DNA from: CAYYWP01 sp964475125
GTDB lineage: Bacteria > Desulfobacterota > Binatia > HRBIN30 > CADEER01
Length of the DNA stretch: 64,000 nucleotides
Direction of reading: 5' to 3'
Assembly: GCA_964475125.1 (NCBI GenBank)
Contig: CAYYWP010000002.1
Location: forward strand, 1-64,000
Below are positions 1 through 9,500 of this stretch, one piece after another (the stretch's first letter is position 1; each line of letters opens with the position of its first letter). A model generated the notes under the pieces. It ran no database searches. It was given only the letters and a program-made list of their open reading frames with translations, and was not told the origin of the DNA. The position numbers and the translations under genes were made by a program.

Positions 1-1
1 C

Positions 2-172
2 TTGTCCATCGGAATAGCTCCTGTTCCGTGTCCAAGAAAACCGGGGCCAGCTCAGGCGCAGTACGGTGCTGGCAACGTCTTCCTTACGCCCGTGCAGCGA
101 GGCGCTGTGGAACCGGTGCCGTTGTACTCGACGCTCGATGAGCTATCCCAAACGTTCCCATTGGAGCGTTAA
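2..172 (+). CDS. C-terminal end of an unidentified protein, cut by the window edge
   Basis: The frame starting at base 2 is open from the window edge to a TAA at 170-172, giving 56 residues that end in the segment YGAGNVFLTPVQRGAVEPV and then LYSTLDELSQTFPLER. The DUF4279 gene starts only 5 bases later, so the two are probably co-transcribed. I do not recognise the domain. By position (a variable C-terminal tail followed at once by a small soluble protein, in a window with RHS proteins) it could be the toxin end of a polymorphic toxin whose neighbour is the immunity protein. That is inference; most of the gene lies outside the window. Confidence 0.45.
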   Translation: MSIGIAPVPCPRKPGPAQAQYGAGNVFLTPVQRGAVEPVPLYSTLDELSQTFPLER

Positions 173-177
173 AGACG

Positions 178-618
178 ATGGGCAACGACAAGACCGCAGA
201 GGTAGTTGGCTCCGCTGATGCCCCGAAAATCACGGCGACCTTTTCAATCATTGGCAGGGACTTCGACGCGGACGAATGTACGTCGGCTATCGGGTTGGAA
301 CCAAGCGAAATCTGGCGCCAGAAGATTCCAGAGCTTCAGCACCGCATCGACCTTCCCAACGTAAACTGGAACATCATCCGAGAGAGCAAGACTCTATACA
401 GCGTCAGCGATGTAGTCGATCAAGTTATCGATGCGGTGTGGAGTCAGAGAGATCGTATCGAGGACTACGTTCGCGGTAAGCCGCTGGAGGTATGGATTGG
501 TTGCACAGTTACTATTTTTCGCGATCGTCCGGTGTATGACCTCTCTGCGGCGACGATTCGCCGCATGGCGGATATGAAGTGCGGGTTCATGTTGGACGTG
601 TTTGACTATTCCGATTAA
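178..618 (+). CDS. DUF4279 family protein
   Basis: The 146-residue soluble protein has the DUF4279 pattern: an N-terminal beta strand with FSIIGRDFDADECTSAIGLEPSEIW (in the family, a short strand, then an acidic FD-D turn, then a T-x-x-(I/L)GLEP helix cap and Trp), a central helical part near residues 75-105, and a C-terminal strand ending in LDVFDYSD. No signal peptide or membrane segment is seen. The function of DUF4279 proteins is not established; several lie beside toxin genes and have been proposed as immunity proteins. Here it follows the end of another gene by 5 bases, which suits that role, but the partner is mostly missing. Family call is good; role is inference. Confidence 0.7.
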   Translation: MGNDKTAEVVGSADAPKITATFSIIGRDFDADECTSAIGLEPSEIWRQKIPELQHRIDLPNVNWNIIRESKTLYSVSDVVDQVIDAVWSQRDRIEDYVRGKPLEVWIGCTVTIFRDRPVYDLSAATIRRMADMKCGFMLDVFDYSD

Positions 619-879
619 TCCCGTGCGACGCTCGTTCCACAGGGTGGGAGTGAGTGCTAGAGTCAGTCGAAATTCGGGTGGCGACCCCCCAGAAGGCTGA
701 CACGCTCTGGCCGAGCGACCACCTATCGCGCGGCGCTCCGCTTCGTGCGCGAGGTGTACCGTGCAGATTTGTTCACGACGACGTAGCTGCTGGTGTTGTA
801 GCCGACCAGGACGACCCACTGAACGATGCTCGAGTCGAAGGTGGAGGGGCCGTCCCTGGCGCGACTCGCTCAGCTGACT

Positions 880-1274
880 TCATCTGTTCTGGACGTGCAC
901 TCTTGTGAGAACCTGCTCGGCGGATGGAATGCCGGCGAAAGAGAGGACTGCGGATTGATAATCCGGGTCGCTGAAGCGTCCGAGCTCGACGAACCGGAAG
1001 CTCGCCTCGAGATCCGCGGCGAGCCTTTCCGCTTGCTGGTAATAGTACTCGCAGTATTTCCGGATCGCCGCTTCCTTCGAAGACGCCTCGAATTTTGGAA
1101 AGAGCTTGTCCCAGACTGGACTTCGCCGCCATTTTGTCCCGGAGTGCTCCATCCAGAAATTTTCGGATTCGTAAGAAGGGGTGCGCGTGATCAGGCTGGC
1201 CAAGCGGTCCGCCATATAGCGGGAGTTCCCGAGCGCCCCGTACCGAGGCCGATGACGATTCGTCGATCCGTCAT
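880..1274 (-). pseudogene. Sulfotransferase remnant, frameshifted and internally deleted
   Basis: Read on the minus strand from the ATG at 1274, the first frame gives MTDRRIVIGLGTGRSGT, the PAPS-binding 5-prime loop of sulfotransferases. At the CCC run near 1225 the frame is lost. The next frame continues naturally with RYMADRLASLITRTPSYESENFW and then a C-terminal part with FPKFEASSKEAAIRKYCEYYY and FVELGRFSDP, which resembles the late helices and the R-x-E-D-L-type region of the family. The summed length is about 130 residues, against roughly 250-300 usual, so the middle (substrate site and 3-prime-phosphate loop) is missing as well. One lost base would explain the frameshift. A non-functional relic is the simplest reading. 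Confidence 0.6.
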
Positions 1275-1499
1275 GCAGTGCCCGCTCTCTAACAACTCCG
1301 GGTCGGTGACGAAAATCGCTCCGCCCGCGCCGGCGCGCCGCCGGGGCCGATTCGATTCCTCGGCGGGCGCTGGTGCGTGCTCGGGGGCTCTGCGTCGGCC
1401 GGTTCGGGCGGGTGAGGGTGAATCCGGCGGGTAACGATCTTCGGCGCACTCGGGTGCGGGGAATTGCATTGCGTGTTTTGGCGATTGTACTAGCGCCGC

Positions 1500-2771
1500 A
1501 TGGTGGTGGCGGGCGAACCCGTGGACGCGGTCTATTCATGGGTCGACGGCGGCACCCCGCGCTTTGCGCACGATCTACACCGCGCGTGCGCCGGCGCCGA
1601 CCCGTCGGCCGCCGACGTTCGCCGGCGGCGTTTTCGCGACAATGGCGAGCTTCGCTACTCGATGCGGTCGCTGGTGCGTTTCGCGCCGTGGCTGCGCCGT
1701 ATCTATCTGGTCACCAACGGCGACGTGCCGGCCTGGCTCGACCTCAGCAGCGATCGGGTCGAGGTCGTGACGCATACCGCGCTGTTCGAGACGATGGACC
1801 ACCTGCCGACGTTCAACTCCAACGCCATCGAGATGCATCTGCACAGGATTCCGGGCCTGGCGCGGAAGTTCCTCTACCTGAACGACGACGTGTTCCTCGG
1901 CCAACCCTGTACGCTCGCCGACTTCAGCGACGGCGGCACGGATGTCTTCCTCTTCGAACGGCAACCCTGTGCCGCTGACCCGGAGCACGGCGAGGTGCAC
2001 GATCGTGCCTACGCGCACACCGCGCGGCGCGTGAACGCGGTCAGCGGCCATGCGCCGCCGACGCTGTTGCCGGCACACACCCCGCAGCTCTACGACCCAC
2101 CGGTGCCCGGAACCTTCCCCTCGGTGCCGTGGGAGCAGCGTGACGACGGTTTTGTGGCCATCGGACGCTGATCGCCGGAGAAGCGCTTCGGCCGAATCAT
2201 CGATACGATCGCCGCGGTGCGCGCCGCGGGGAGGAAGGTCCGCCTCCACATCGTCGGCACGCCGGGTTCGCCGCGATACACGCGCGCCATACGCCGTCGC
2301 GCGGCCGAGAATGCCGAGTGGGTGAGTCTCCACGAGAGTCTCGATCGCGGCGCGCTGCTGCAGCTCGTCGCCCGGCAACGGTACGGCATCCACTGCATGC
2401 CGGACGAGCACTTCGGCATCGGGGTGGCGGAAATGATCCGCGCCGGCCGTCTCGTCTTCGTGCCAGACGACGGTGGCCCGGCCGAGATCGTCGCCCAGCA
2501 CGAGCCCCTCTGGTTCGCCTCGCCGGCAGAAGCGACCCAGAAGATCCTGGCGGCGCTCACCGACGAGGACCTCAGCGCCTCCTTACGCGCGCACCTCGCC
2601 CAGCGCGCCGAGGTGTTTTCCTGCGATGCGTTCGTCGCCCAATTGCGTGACATCGTGCGAGACTTCCGCGAACGGAGCACCGGTTCGCCGAACCTCGCCT
2701 CGGCGGGGCTTGATCTGGGGCCGCATGATCACGACACACGCCGTCCCGCCATACCTGGACGGCGACCCTAA
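1500..2771 (+). pseudogene. Stealth phosphotransferase / GT4 glycosyltransferase chimera with in-frame TGA
   Basis: One frame runs from the ATG at 1500 to the stop at 2771, interrupted only by a TGA at 2169-2171. Residues 9-20 (DAVYSWVDGGTP) are Stealth conserved region 1; residues 42-140 (RFRDNGELRYSMRSL, FAPWLRRIYLVTNG, FLYLNDDVFLG) are region 2; HTPQLYD starts region 3. At about base 2096 the sequence switches to a GT4-type glycosyltransferase: PPVPGTF, then FVAIGR-stop-SPEKRFGRIID, HIVGTPGSPRY, and the E-x7-E-like segment HFGIGVAEMIRAGRLVF. In GT4 enzymes the residue between GR and SPEKR is usually Leu, Ile or Val, so this TGA is a nonsense mutation and not a Sec codon. Two truncated cell-surface polysaccharide genes appear fused and then broken. 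Confidence 0.7.
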
Positions 2772-2835
2772 CCCGGAATGCACGCCTTGATCGCCCTCGC
2801 ACGTTGATCGAAGAGGCCGACTCGCGAACGCTGCG

Positions 2836-2967
2836 ATGATTGAGGACACGCGTAACGAGCTCTGGGAAGCGCTCGACCCCTGGTTCTTCGTGAACGGTCT
2901 GGTCAGCCATCGCTCTCCACCGCTCCTCGAGGGCGTCGAATTTGACATCGTAAAGCGCCCCGCGTGA
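2836..2967 (+). other. Possible 43-residue ORF or gene remnant
   Basis: ATG at 2836 to TGA at 2967 encodes a 43-residue acidic peptide containing NELWEALDPWFFVNGLV. The amino-acid composition looks coding, but there is no clear ribosome-binding site and I recognise no family. It lies between a broken glycosyltransferase and a convergent gene, so it may be the end of another decayed gene. Nothing else is seen between 2772 and 3001. Confidence 0.2.
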
Positions 2968-3001
2968 GGGCGATGGCCGGGCGCCTGAGCGTCGCGCCGC
3001 T

Positions 3002-4045
3002 TCACACGAAAGGCATCACTTCCTTCGCGAAGCGCTCGAGCTTGCGCTTCGATGCGGCGAAATCCTGCGAGGTGATGAACACCGCGATGTCGGTGATGCC
3101 GGCGTCCGCCAGTTCCTTCGCTTTGGCGATGCAGTCGTCGGGCGTACCGGCGATGCAGCACTTCATGGCCACCTCGTCAGGGATCAACTTGCGGTGCTGC
3201 GCCGTCAGGTCGAGGTGGCGGTAGAACTGGTAGCCCTCGGTCACGCGCTTCACGACGTCGGCATGCGCGACGCCGATGCAGTCCGGCAGATACGGCTTGC
3301 GCGCGATGTTGCGCGCCGCCGTCTGGCGCACCTGGTCGAGCGCGAGGATGCGCTCGTCCTCGATGGCGCCATCGATCGCGGCGATGAAGCGCAGTCGCGA
3401 CGCATCCTTCCCGGCTTTGGCGGCTCCGCGCCGCGCGGCGTCAATCGTCGCCCGCGCGCCTTCGGCATTGCCGCCCATATGGCCGTCGACGATCACGCCC
3501 TCGCACAGCTCGCCCGCCATCTGCGCGGACTTCAGCCCCATGCAGGCGAATTCGATCGGCAGGTGTCCCCATTCCTGCGCGCCCTCGAGGTGCACCTTGT
3601 CGACCATCCCCCAGGTGCCTTCGCGACGCTCCGCGATCGCGACCAGCGGATCGACTTCCTTGGCCTCGAGCAGTCCGCGCACGAAAGCCAGTCGCGGCCG
3701 GATGTCGGCGATCTTGGACGGCGACATGCCCGCCGTGCGCACCGCGGAATCGCCCGCGCCGAGGCCGAGCACGGCGCGTCCGCGGCTCACCATGTTCACC
3801 GACACGATCGCGTTGGCGGTCACTGCCGGGTGGCGCGTGACCAGATTCGTGACGCCGGGTCCGAGTCGTACGCGTTCGGTCTTGAGCGCGCACAGGCCAA
3901 GCGCCACCCAGACATCGTTCCAGATCATCTGCGAGTCGCCGATGTACACCGACTCGAAGCCGTTGCGGTCGGCAACCTGGGCGAGCTCGATCACCGGTTC
4001 GAGGGTGTTTCCCGAATGAGGCCACATCATGGTGCTGAAGCGCAT
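3002..4045 (-). CDS. LLM class flavin-dependent oxidoreductase
   Basis: The 347-residue protein is of the luciferase-like monooxygenase (TIM-barrel) class that binds FMN or F420. It starts MRFSTMMWPHSGNTLEPVIELAQVADRNGFESVYIGDSQ, has the family strand RVRLGPGVTNLVTRHPAVTAN near residues 70-90, the helix segment GRAVLGLGAGDS, and a C-terminal GTPDDCIAKAKELADAGITDIAVF barrel strand. The start at 4045 is chosen because AGGAGG (complement of 4051-4056) lies 5 bases upstream; the open frame extends further but has no such site. It is monocistronic, convergent with the decayed region on its left. The second LLM gene at 45795 is a distant paralogue. Substrate cannot be told; choice of FMN or F420 is also open. 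Confidence 0.85.
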   Translation of the reverse strand: MRFSTMMWPHSGNTLEPVIELAQVADRNGFESVYIGDSQMIWNDVWVALGLCALKTERVRLGPGVTNLVTRHPAVTANAIVSVNMVSRGRAVLGLGAGDSAVRTAGMSPSKIADIRPRLAFVRGLLEAKEVDPLVAIAERREGTWGMVDKVHLEGAQEWGHLPIEFACMGLKSAQMAGELCEGVIVDGHMGGNAEGARATIDAARRGAAKAGKDASRLRFIAAIDGAIEDERILALDQVRQTAARNIARKPYLPDCIGVAHADVVKRVTEGYQFYRHLDLTAQHRKLIPDEVAMKCCIAGTPDDCIAKAKELADAGITDIAVFITSQDFAASKRKLERFAKEVMPFV

Positions 4046-4050
4046 GGAAA

Positions 4051-4056
4051 CCTCCT
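4051..4056 (-). promoter_or_regulatory. Ribosome-binding site deciding the LLM start
   Basis: AGGAGG on the minus strand, 5 bases before the ATG at 4045. It places the start about 50 codons inside the longest open frame. Confidence 0.7.
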
Positions 4057-4152
4057 GCGTTTGGTTGGCGGGCTGCGCAGAATCCCGACAACGACTCGAG
4101 TTCGAATATGACTGGAGCGTCCGTAGTTCTCGGCCGGTGATCATGCCGGTTT

Positions 4153-4405
4153 GCTGGATCCCTTGCGAGCGGGGCGAGACTGAAGTTCGCGGTGGCACTG
4201 TCCAAGAACATCAGCCGCAATCCGAAAAGAACCTTTCACCACGAAGAACACGAAGCCCGCGAAGGTTGCGGCGCCGAGCCGTGACGCGTGGATCATTCTC
4301 GGCCCCATAGGTGTGAGCTTCCCGCCCTTCCTCGCCCGGCCGAGCGACCCTTACCATTCGCCCTCCTCGTGGCCTTCGTGGTTTCAAGGGATTTCGGATG
4401 AGGGT
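4153..4405 (+). repeat. 253-bp direct repeat, left copy
   Basis: It matches 18845-19097 base for base without gaps; I count about 7 mismatches. Near its middle and right end are CACCACGAAGAACACGAAG and CTTCGTGGCCTTCGTGGT, which are partly inverse to each other, so the unit can fold. No coding sequence is evident. The two copies lie in the same orientation on either side of the secreted-protein island. The 337 bases after this copy (4406-4742) show no gene I can support. Confidence 0.85.
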
Positions 4406-4742
4406 TCATCGACTGGGGCGAGGGCGCCTTTCCGCGCTCGTCCACCCCTGTCGAGTTCCGAGGACGACATTCGGCGAGCACCGAAATTTTTGCCTTGCAG
4501 GCACCCCCACGATTCTCCATGCTTGGCGGTAATTTGTGGGACGGGCCGGGAGTGGAAGAGTCCATCATCCGCAGCCGCTCGCCAGCAGCTCGGCGGAGCG
4601 TGCGCGGGCGCTCAGCGCCCCATTTCACCGCGCGATCAGCTCGCCGACGATGACGGCACGGGTCGGCGTTGAGGTGGATCTCCGCGCCCGCATCGATGGC
4701 GGCAGCACCGTGCGCGAGCGCGCAGGTCAGTTGTAAACGGGC

Positions 4743-6503
4743 ATGAAGGCTGGTGTGGAGACCAAACGGGTCAGTCGCAGGGCAACTGTTTCGCCGGTGT
4801 TTCTGCTCCTCCTCGCTCCTGCGATCGTCTTTGGCGGACCGCAAACGGAGACGAGGGTCACCACCACGACCTACCTGCGCAACGACGACGGTGCGCCGAC
4901 CGCGATGATCGTCCAGGTCGACGATCAGCCGGCGGTGACCACCTACTTCACCTGGGACAACTTCGAGCCGAACGTCGCTGATCCGACCACCGGCACGGTC
5001 TCCGCCGGAAATGGCAATCTCCTCGGCTTCGGGCCGACGCCGGGCGGAGGCTACACCACCCAGCTCTCTTTCGACCAACGCGACCGCATCACCGCGGCGA
5101 GCGTGTCCGGCTCGACGAGTGTCGCCTATGCGTACGACGCCGGGAGCAGCCTGGCCGGCGCCGAGCTCGCGTCGGGCGACCAGATGCAGTTCTTCTACAA
5201 CACGGACGACATCCAGCTCGCGACCAACCTCTACCAGCCGTCGACCGGCACCTGGTCGAGCTCTCTCGACGACACGACGTACCTCAGCAACGGCGTCGAA
5301 CAGGTGCGCCTGATGCCGCGCAAGGACGTCGCCGGTGAATACGACGACGCGGCGCAGAGCTTCACTCCGATCCAGTACGAGCCATACGGCTCGGCAATGA
5401 CGCCGGCGGCGCCGACCTCGGCCTACGACATGACGCAGAACCCGTTTCGCTACGCCGGCGAATTCAACGATCCGGTGTGGGACGGCTACTATCTTCGCCA
5501 CCGCTGGTACCTGGCCGCGGCCGAGACCTTCGTCTCGCGCGACCCTGCGGACCTCGTGAGACGCTACGGTTACGCCGCCGGCAATCCGGTCGTCGATACC
5601 GATCCGAGCGGCCTGCGAGCATCCTCCTTCAGCCGCTTCGTCAACCGCACCTTGCTGCGCCCCCTCACCACGGGTGTCGTCGGAGACTTCGCCCCGCTCT
5701 TCCTCGGCAGCGAGATCACGGTTCTCGAGATCGCCGCCAATCCGCGCGGATTCTGGCATCAGATCCGCACCAACCAGCAGGGCATCGACCTCTTCCTCGC
5801 CGCCTCGGTCGCCTCCGAGCTGGTCTTCGCCGGCGCGGACTGGGTCGAGCGCCCGATCGGCTTCCGCACTAAGGTCGGCGTCGGAACGGCCCTTGGCGTG
5901 ACGCAGTCGGCCGTCGCGGGAGTCACCCGCCGCGGCTTCAACTTCAAGCGGTTCGGTCTGGGTCTGGAGTACTCGGCCAACGCGGTCCTGAACACGCGCT
6001 ACTTCGACGAGAAGAACCGCTTCGATGCGCTGATGTCGTCGCGCGAGGTCAGCCACTACGTCGAGGAAGAGTTCAACAAGCCCGAGGTCCGCAACGTCAG
6101 CCTCACGGCCTACCCGAATCGACCGAGCGGGCCAATCACGGCGTGGTGGGCACGTGTCCGCGGCACGCCGCAGGACATGTACGACGTCTCCATCACGCGC
6201 GACGAGTTCAGCCGGTACTGGCTGCAGATCTCGGGCGACCAAGAGTCGGCTTTCGGCGACTATGACCCGACGCGCCCGGCACGCGAGCAGATCAAGGCCA
6301 CCGCGGCGTCCTCGGGGTTCAATCTCGACAAGAGCCGCTACATACCCGCCGACAGCGTGCGCGAGCTCGATGACGCCGCCATCGAGCGGCGCGCACCGTT
6401 CGTCGAAGCGCGCCGGCCGCCGGTGCTGCGCTATTTCGGCCGAGCCACCCTGTTCACCCTCACTCGCATCCGCGGCTGGATCAGCCTCCTCCATTACAAT
6501 TGA
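4743..6503 (+). CDS. Short RHS-core protein 1 with variable C-terminal domain
   Basis: 586 residues. Residues 1-32 are a basic stretch plus a hydrophobic core (SPVFLLLLAPAIVFGG), a likely signal peptide. Residues 40-230 contain YD/RHS-like strands such as VAYAYDAGSSLAGAEL and DTTYLSNGVEQVRL. Residues about 232-290 are the RHS-repeat-associated core: NPFRYAGEFNDP, YYLRHRWYLAAAETFVSRDP, RYGYAAGNPVVDTDPSGL. After DPSGL comes a 296-residue domain I do not recognise. In polymorphic toxins this junction marks the change from RHS shell to effector. The first part of the tail is similar to that of the protein at 15939, the last part is not. There is no clear ribosome-binding site before 4743. The next gene starts 19 bases after this stop. 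Confidence 0.8.
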   Translation: MKAGVETKRVSRRATVSPVFLLLLAPAIVFGGPQTETRVTTTTYLRNDDGAPTAMIVQVDDQPAVTTYFTWDNFEPNVADPTTGTVSAGNGNLLGFGPTPGGGYTTQLSFDQRDRITAASVSGSTSVAYAYDAGSSLAGAELASGDQMQFFYNTDDIQLATNLYQPSTGTWSSSLDDTTYLSNGVEQVRLMPRKDVAGEYDDAAQSFTPIQYEPYGSAMTPAAPTSAYDMTQNPFRYAGEFNDPVWDGYYLRHRWYLAAAETFVSRDPADLVRRYGYAAGNPVVDTDPSGLRASSFSRFVNRTLLRPLTTGVVGDFAPLFLGSEITVLEIAANPRGFWHQIRTNQQGIDLFLAASVASELVFAGADWVERPIGFRTKVGVGTALGVTQSAVAGVTRRGFNFKRFGLGLEYSANAVLNTRYFDEKNRFDALMSSREVSHYVEEEFNKPEVRNVSLTAYPNRPSGPITAWWARVRGTPQDMYDVSITRDEFSRYWLQISGDQESAFGDYDPTRPAREQIKATAASSGFNLDKSRYIPADSVRELDDAAIERRAPFVEARRPPVLRYFGRATLFTLTRIRGWISLLHYN

Positions 6504-6522
6504 CGGGGTGCCGGAGCTCACC

Positions 6523-9500
6523 ATGACGAGACAAGTCACACGACGATGGGGCCTGCAGTGCAGGGCGACGCCCATCGGCCTCGTCGGCGGCATCGTGCTC
6601 ACCTGCCTGGCCGTCGCCGCGGCCCCGGCGCCGGCCGACGCCGGCAAGCCGATGCAACCGGCGCTGCAGCCGCCCGCCGCGCGCGCCGACCACGACGCGA
6701 AGGCGTCGGCCAAGCCGCGTCCGCGCCAGGCAGTCGGGGACGGCGGCCCCAGCGGCTCGAACGCCGGGAACTACGGGCACGAGGCCAATCTGTCGGTGAA
6801 TCAGCGCACCTTCGAGCTCACCCTCGACGTCGAGTTGGTCGATCTCCCCGGCATCTCGGACGACGCGGGCCTCAGTCTCGGACTCAGCTACAGCTCGGCC
6901 GATGCGACCTCGGACATCGACGCCGACACCCAGCGCTTCGGCCTACCCTACGGCTGGAAGTACAACCTCTCGTACATCGAGAACCGCGGTAACTACATCA
7001 ACGTCGTCATCGACGGCAGCCAGGCCTACGTCGAGAGCTTCGACTTCAACACCAGCTTCACTCCGGTCAACTCCACGACGCAGACCGAAACCGTCTCGGC
7101 GACTACTGGGCTGCTCCTCTACAATCGCGCCGACGCCAACTTCCAGACCGACCCGGGCAGCGTCACCGTCAACGGCATCACCTCGCAGTACGTCCTGCAC
7201 AACCTCGACGGCACCTCGCGCTACTTCTCCGGCAACGGACTGCTGCTCCAGCAGGTCGGCCGCTTCGGCGACTCGCTCCAGTATCAGTACAACTCCGATA
7301 CGACTCCGGCGAACGCTCAGCTGACGGCGATCGTCGACTCGTGGGGTCACACCATCACCGTCAGCTACTGCACCGACGGCGACGGCTGTCAGGTCGGGCA
7401 GGTGACGTTCACCATGCCCGACGGGCGCACCGCCTCGTTCGTCGCGCCGGACGCGTACACCATCACGCAGATCACCGATCCGCTCGGCCTGGTCACCGCG
7501 CTGCAATGGACGACGTCGCCGTGCGAGCACGGCGCGGCGCTCGTCCAGAGCATGACCTCGGCCTCGGGGGCGATGTCCGCGGTGCAGTGGCAGTGCATCA
7601 ACGTGTGCACGGAGCCGTCGAGCGGTTCCTGCCTCACCGACGGCAACGCCACCACCTGGCCGGCCGTGGCCCAGTTTGTCACCTGCCCCAGCAACCCGAG
7701 CGGCACGACGTGCCCTTCGGGCAGCGCCACCGACTATCTCACGTCGCTGTACGCCGTCGGCGGCAGCGCGACGAACACGACCAACAACTACACCGGCTTC
7801 CCGCTCTACACGCCGTACGCCAACAACGTGGTCGCGCCGGGCACGGACGGATTGATGGGGTCGAACGACGACGACTTCGTCTATTCGACGACGGTCAGCC
7901 GGCAACGCACCGACGGGACGACCGCCTACCAGGTCGAGAGCGATTACAACTCGCTGCACCTGCTCACCGACGCGACCATCTCGGTCGGCACCAGCGGCGG
8001 CGGGCTGGCGGTGAGCAAGCAGACCTCGTACTGCTATCAGGTCACGTTCCAGACTCCCGATTCCGCCTGCGACATGAGCGATTGGGACTTCACTCAGCTG
8101 CCGGCGCACTATCAGTCGGCGATCATCGTGGGCAGTTGCGCCTACCCCGTCGGCGACGAGCCGCAGTCGGGAAGCGCGCGCGTGTCGACCGTGGTGCAGA
8201 GCTACGACAGCTTCGGCCAGCAGATCCACAGCCAGCAGTACTTCGGCACCAGCGACTCGGCGATCGTGAGCAACTGCGACCGCACCACGCGGCTCGATCC
8301 GAGCCCGCTGACGCTCGTCCTCGACGAGTACAAGGAGTTCGACACCCCGATCACCGTCGACCCGGACACCAACTTCCTGCCGCTGGGCTCGGGCTCGGGA
8401 CACTACGGCGTGATGGTCGGCCACCAGACGTTCAGCTATGCCGAGCCGCAGAACGGCGCCAATCAGCACGGCGCCGTGGGTGCCACGACGTCGCCGCTGC
8501 TGGTGTATCTCACCTGCTCGACGCTGACGAGCGACGGGCGAGCGATCAGCCAAGCGTCCATGGGCCTGCTGCCGACGTCGACCTCGGCGCCCAGCTCCGC
8601 CGGTCTCGTCCCCGCCTGCTCGTCGCCGAGCTGGGATACGACCGTCGCCCCGCCCAAGCAGACGACCTTCTCCTACGACAGCCACGGCCGCGTGCTGAGC
8701 CGCCTGACGCAGTGGAACAGCGATTCGCCTCCGGGCGGCGTGACCAGCACCAGCGATACGCTGAGCTACACCCTCACGGCGACGGAGAGCGGCGAGGATG
8801 CGTGCGACGGCACCACCGTGCTGGAGACCGTCCTCACCGATGCGCAGGGCAACACCACGCAGTCGCGCGAGTGCACCCTGAACGGCTTCTCCTTGTCGAA
8901 GACGGACGCCAACGGCCACACCACGATCTTCGCGCACGAGCTCGACGGCCTGACCACGCGCGTGACGTTTCCGAACGGCACCTACGTGACCTACGACTAC
9001 TATTACCAGTGCCCGCTCGCACAGGACGGAGAGACGGCGACGTGCCCGTCGAGCGGCGTGCTCAGCGATTGCCCCTACGACGACGACGCGCAACCGCGCA
9101 GTTGCTCGGTGCAGACCCTGCACGCGGGTACCGACCCGAGCAGCGGCAACGCCAACAGCAGCTATGCCGACGGCGTCCTGCAAGTGATCATTCGCGACGG
9201 TCTCGGCCGCACGCTCGAGATGCAGGACAACCTCGGCGGCGCGGCGGGCTCAGGCTACACCTCGGTGCAGACGCGCTCGACGCGCACCTACGACGACCGC
9301 GGATTGGAGATCAGCAACAGCCAGCAGATCGGCGCGACGGCGCCGCTGATCTACACCTCGACCGTCTCCTACGACGAGAAGCTGCGGCCCGACCTGATCT
9401 GTCAGCCACGCGGCATGAGCCTGCAGTTCGTGCGCGACGACGTCGGCCAGCAGGTGCTCAAGCTCGTCAACGGCACGCAACGCGAACAGCTCACCTACAA

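Noticed and set aside
2169..2171. TGA in the GT4 motif as a second Sec codon
   Set aside because: The family residue there is hydrophobic, not Cys, and no hairpin stands out downstream; the gene is also a chimera.
4153..4405. Insertion sequence in the 253-bp repeat
   Set aside because: Too short, no transposase, no clear target duplication.
4293..6713. 806-codon open frame on the minus strand
   Set aside because: Antisense to RHS-core protein 1; no recognisable domain.
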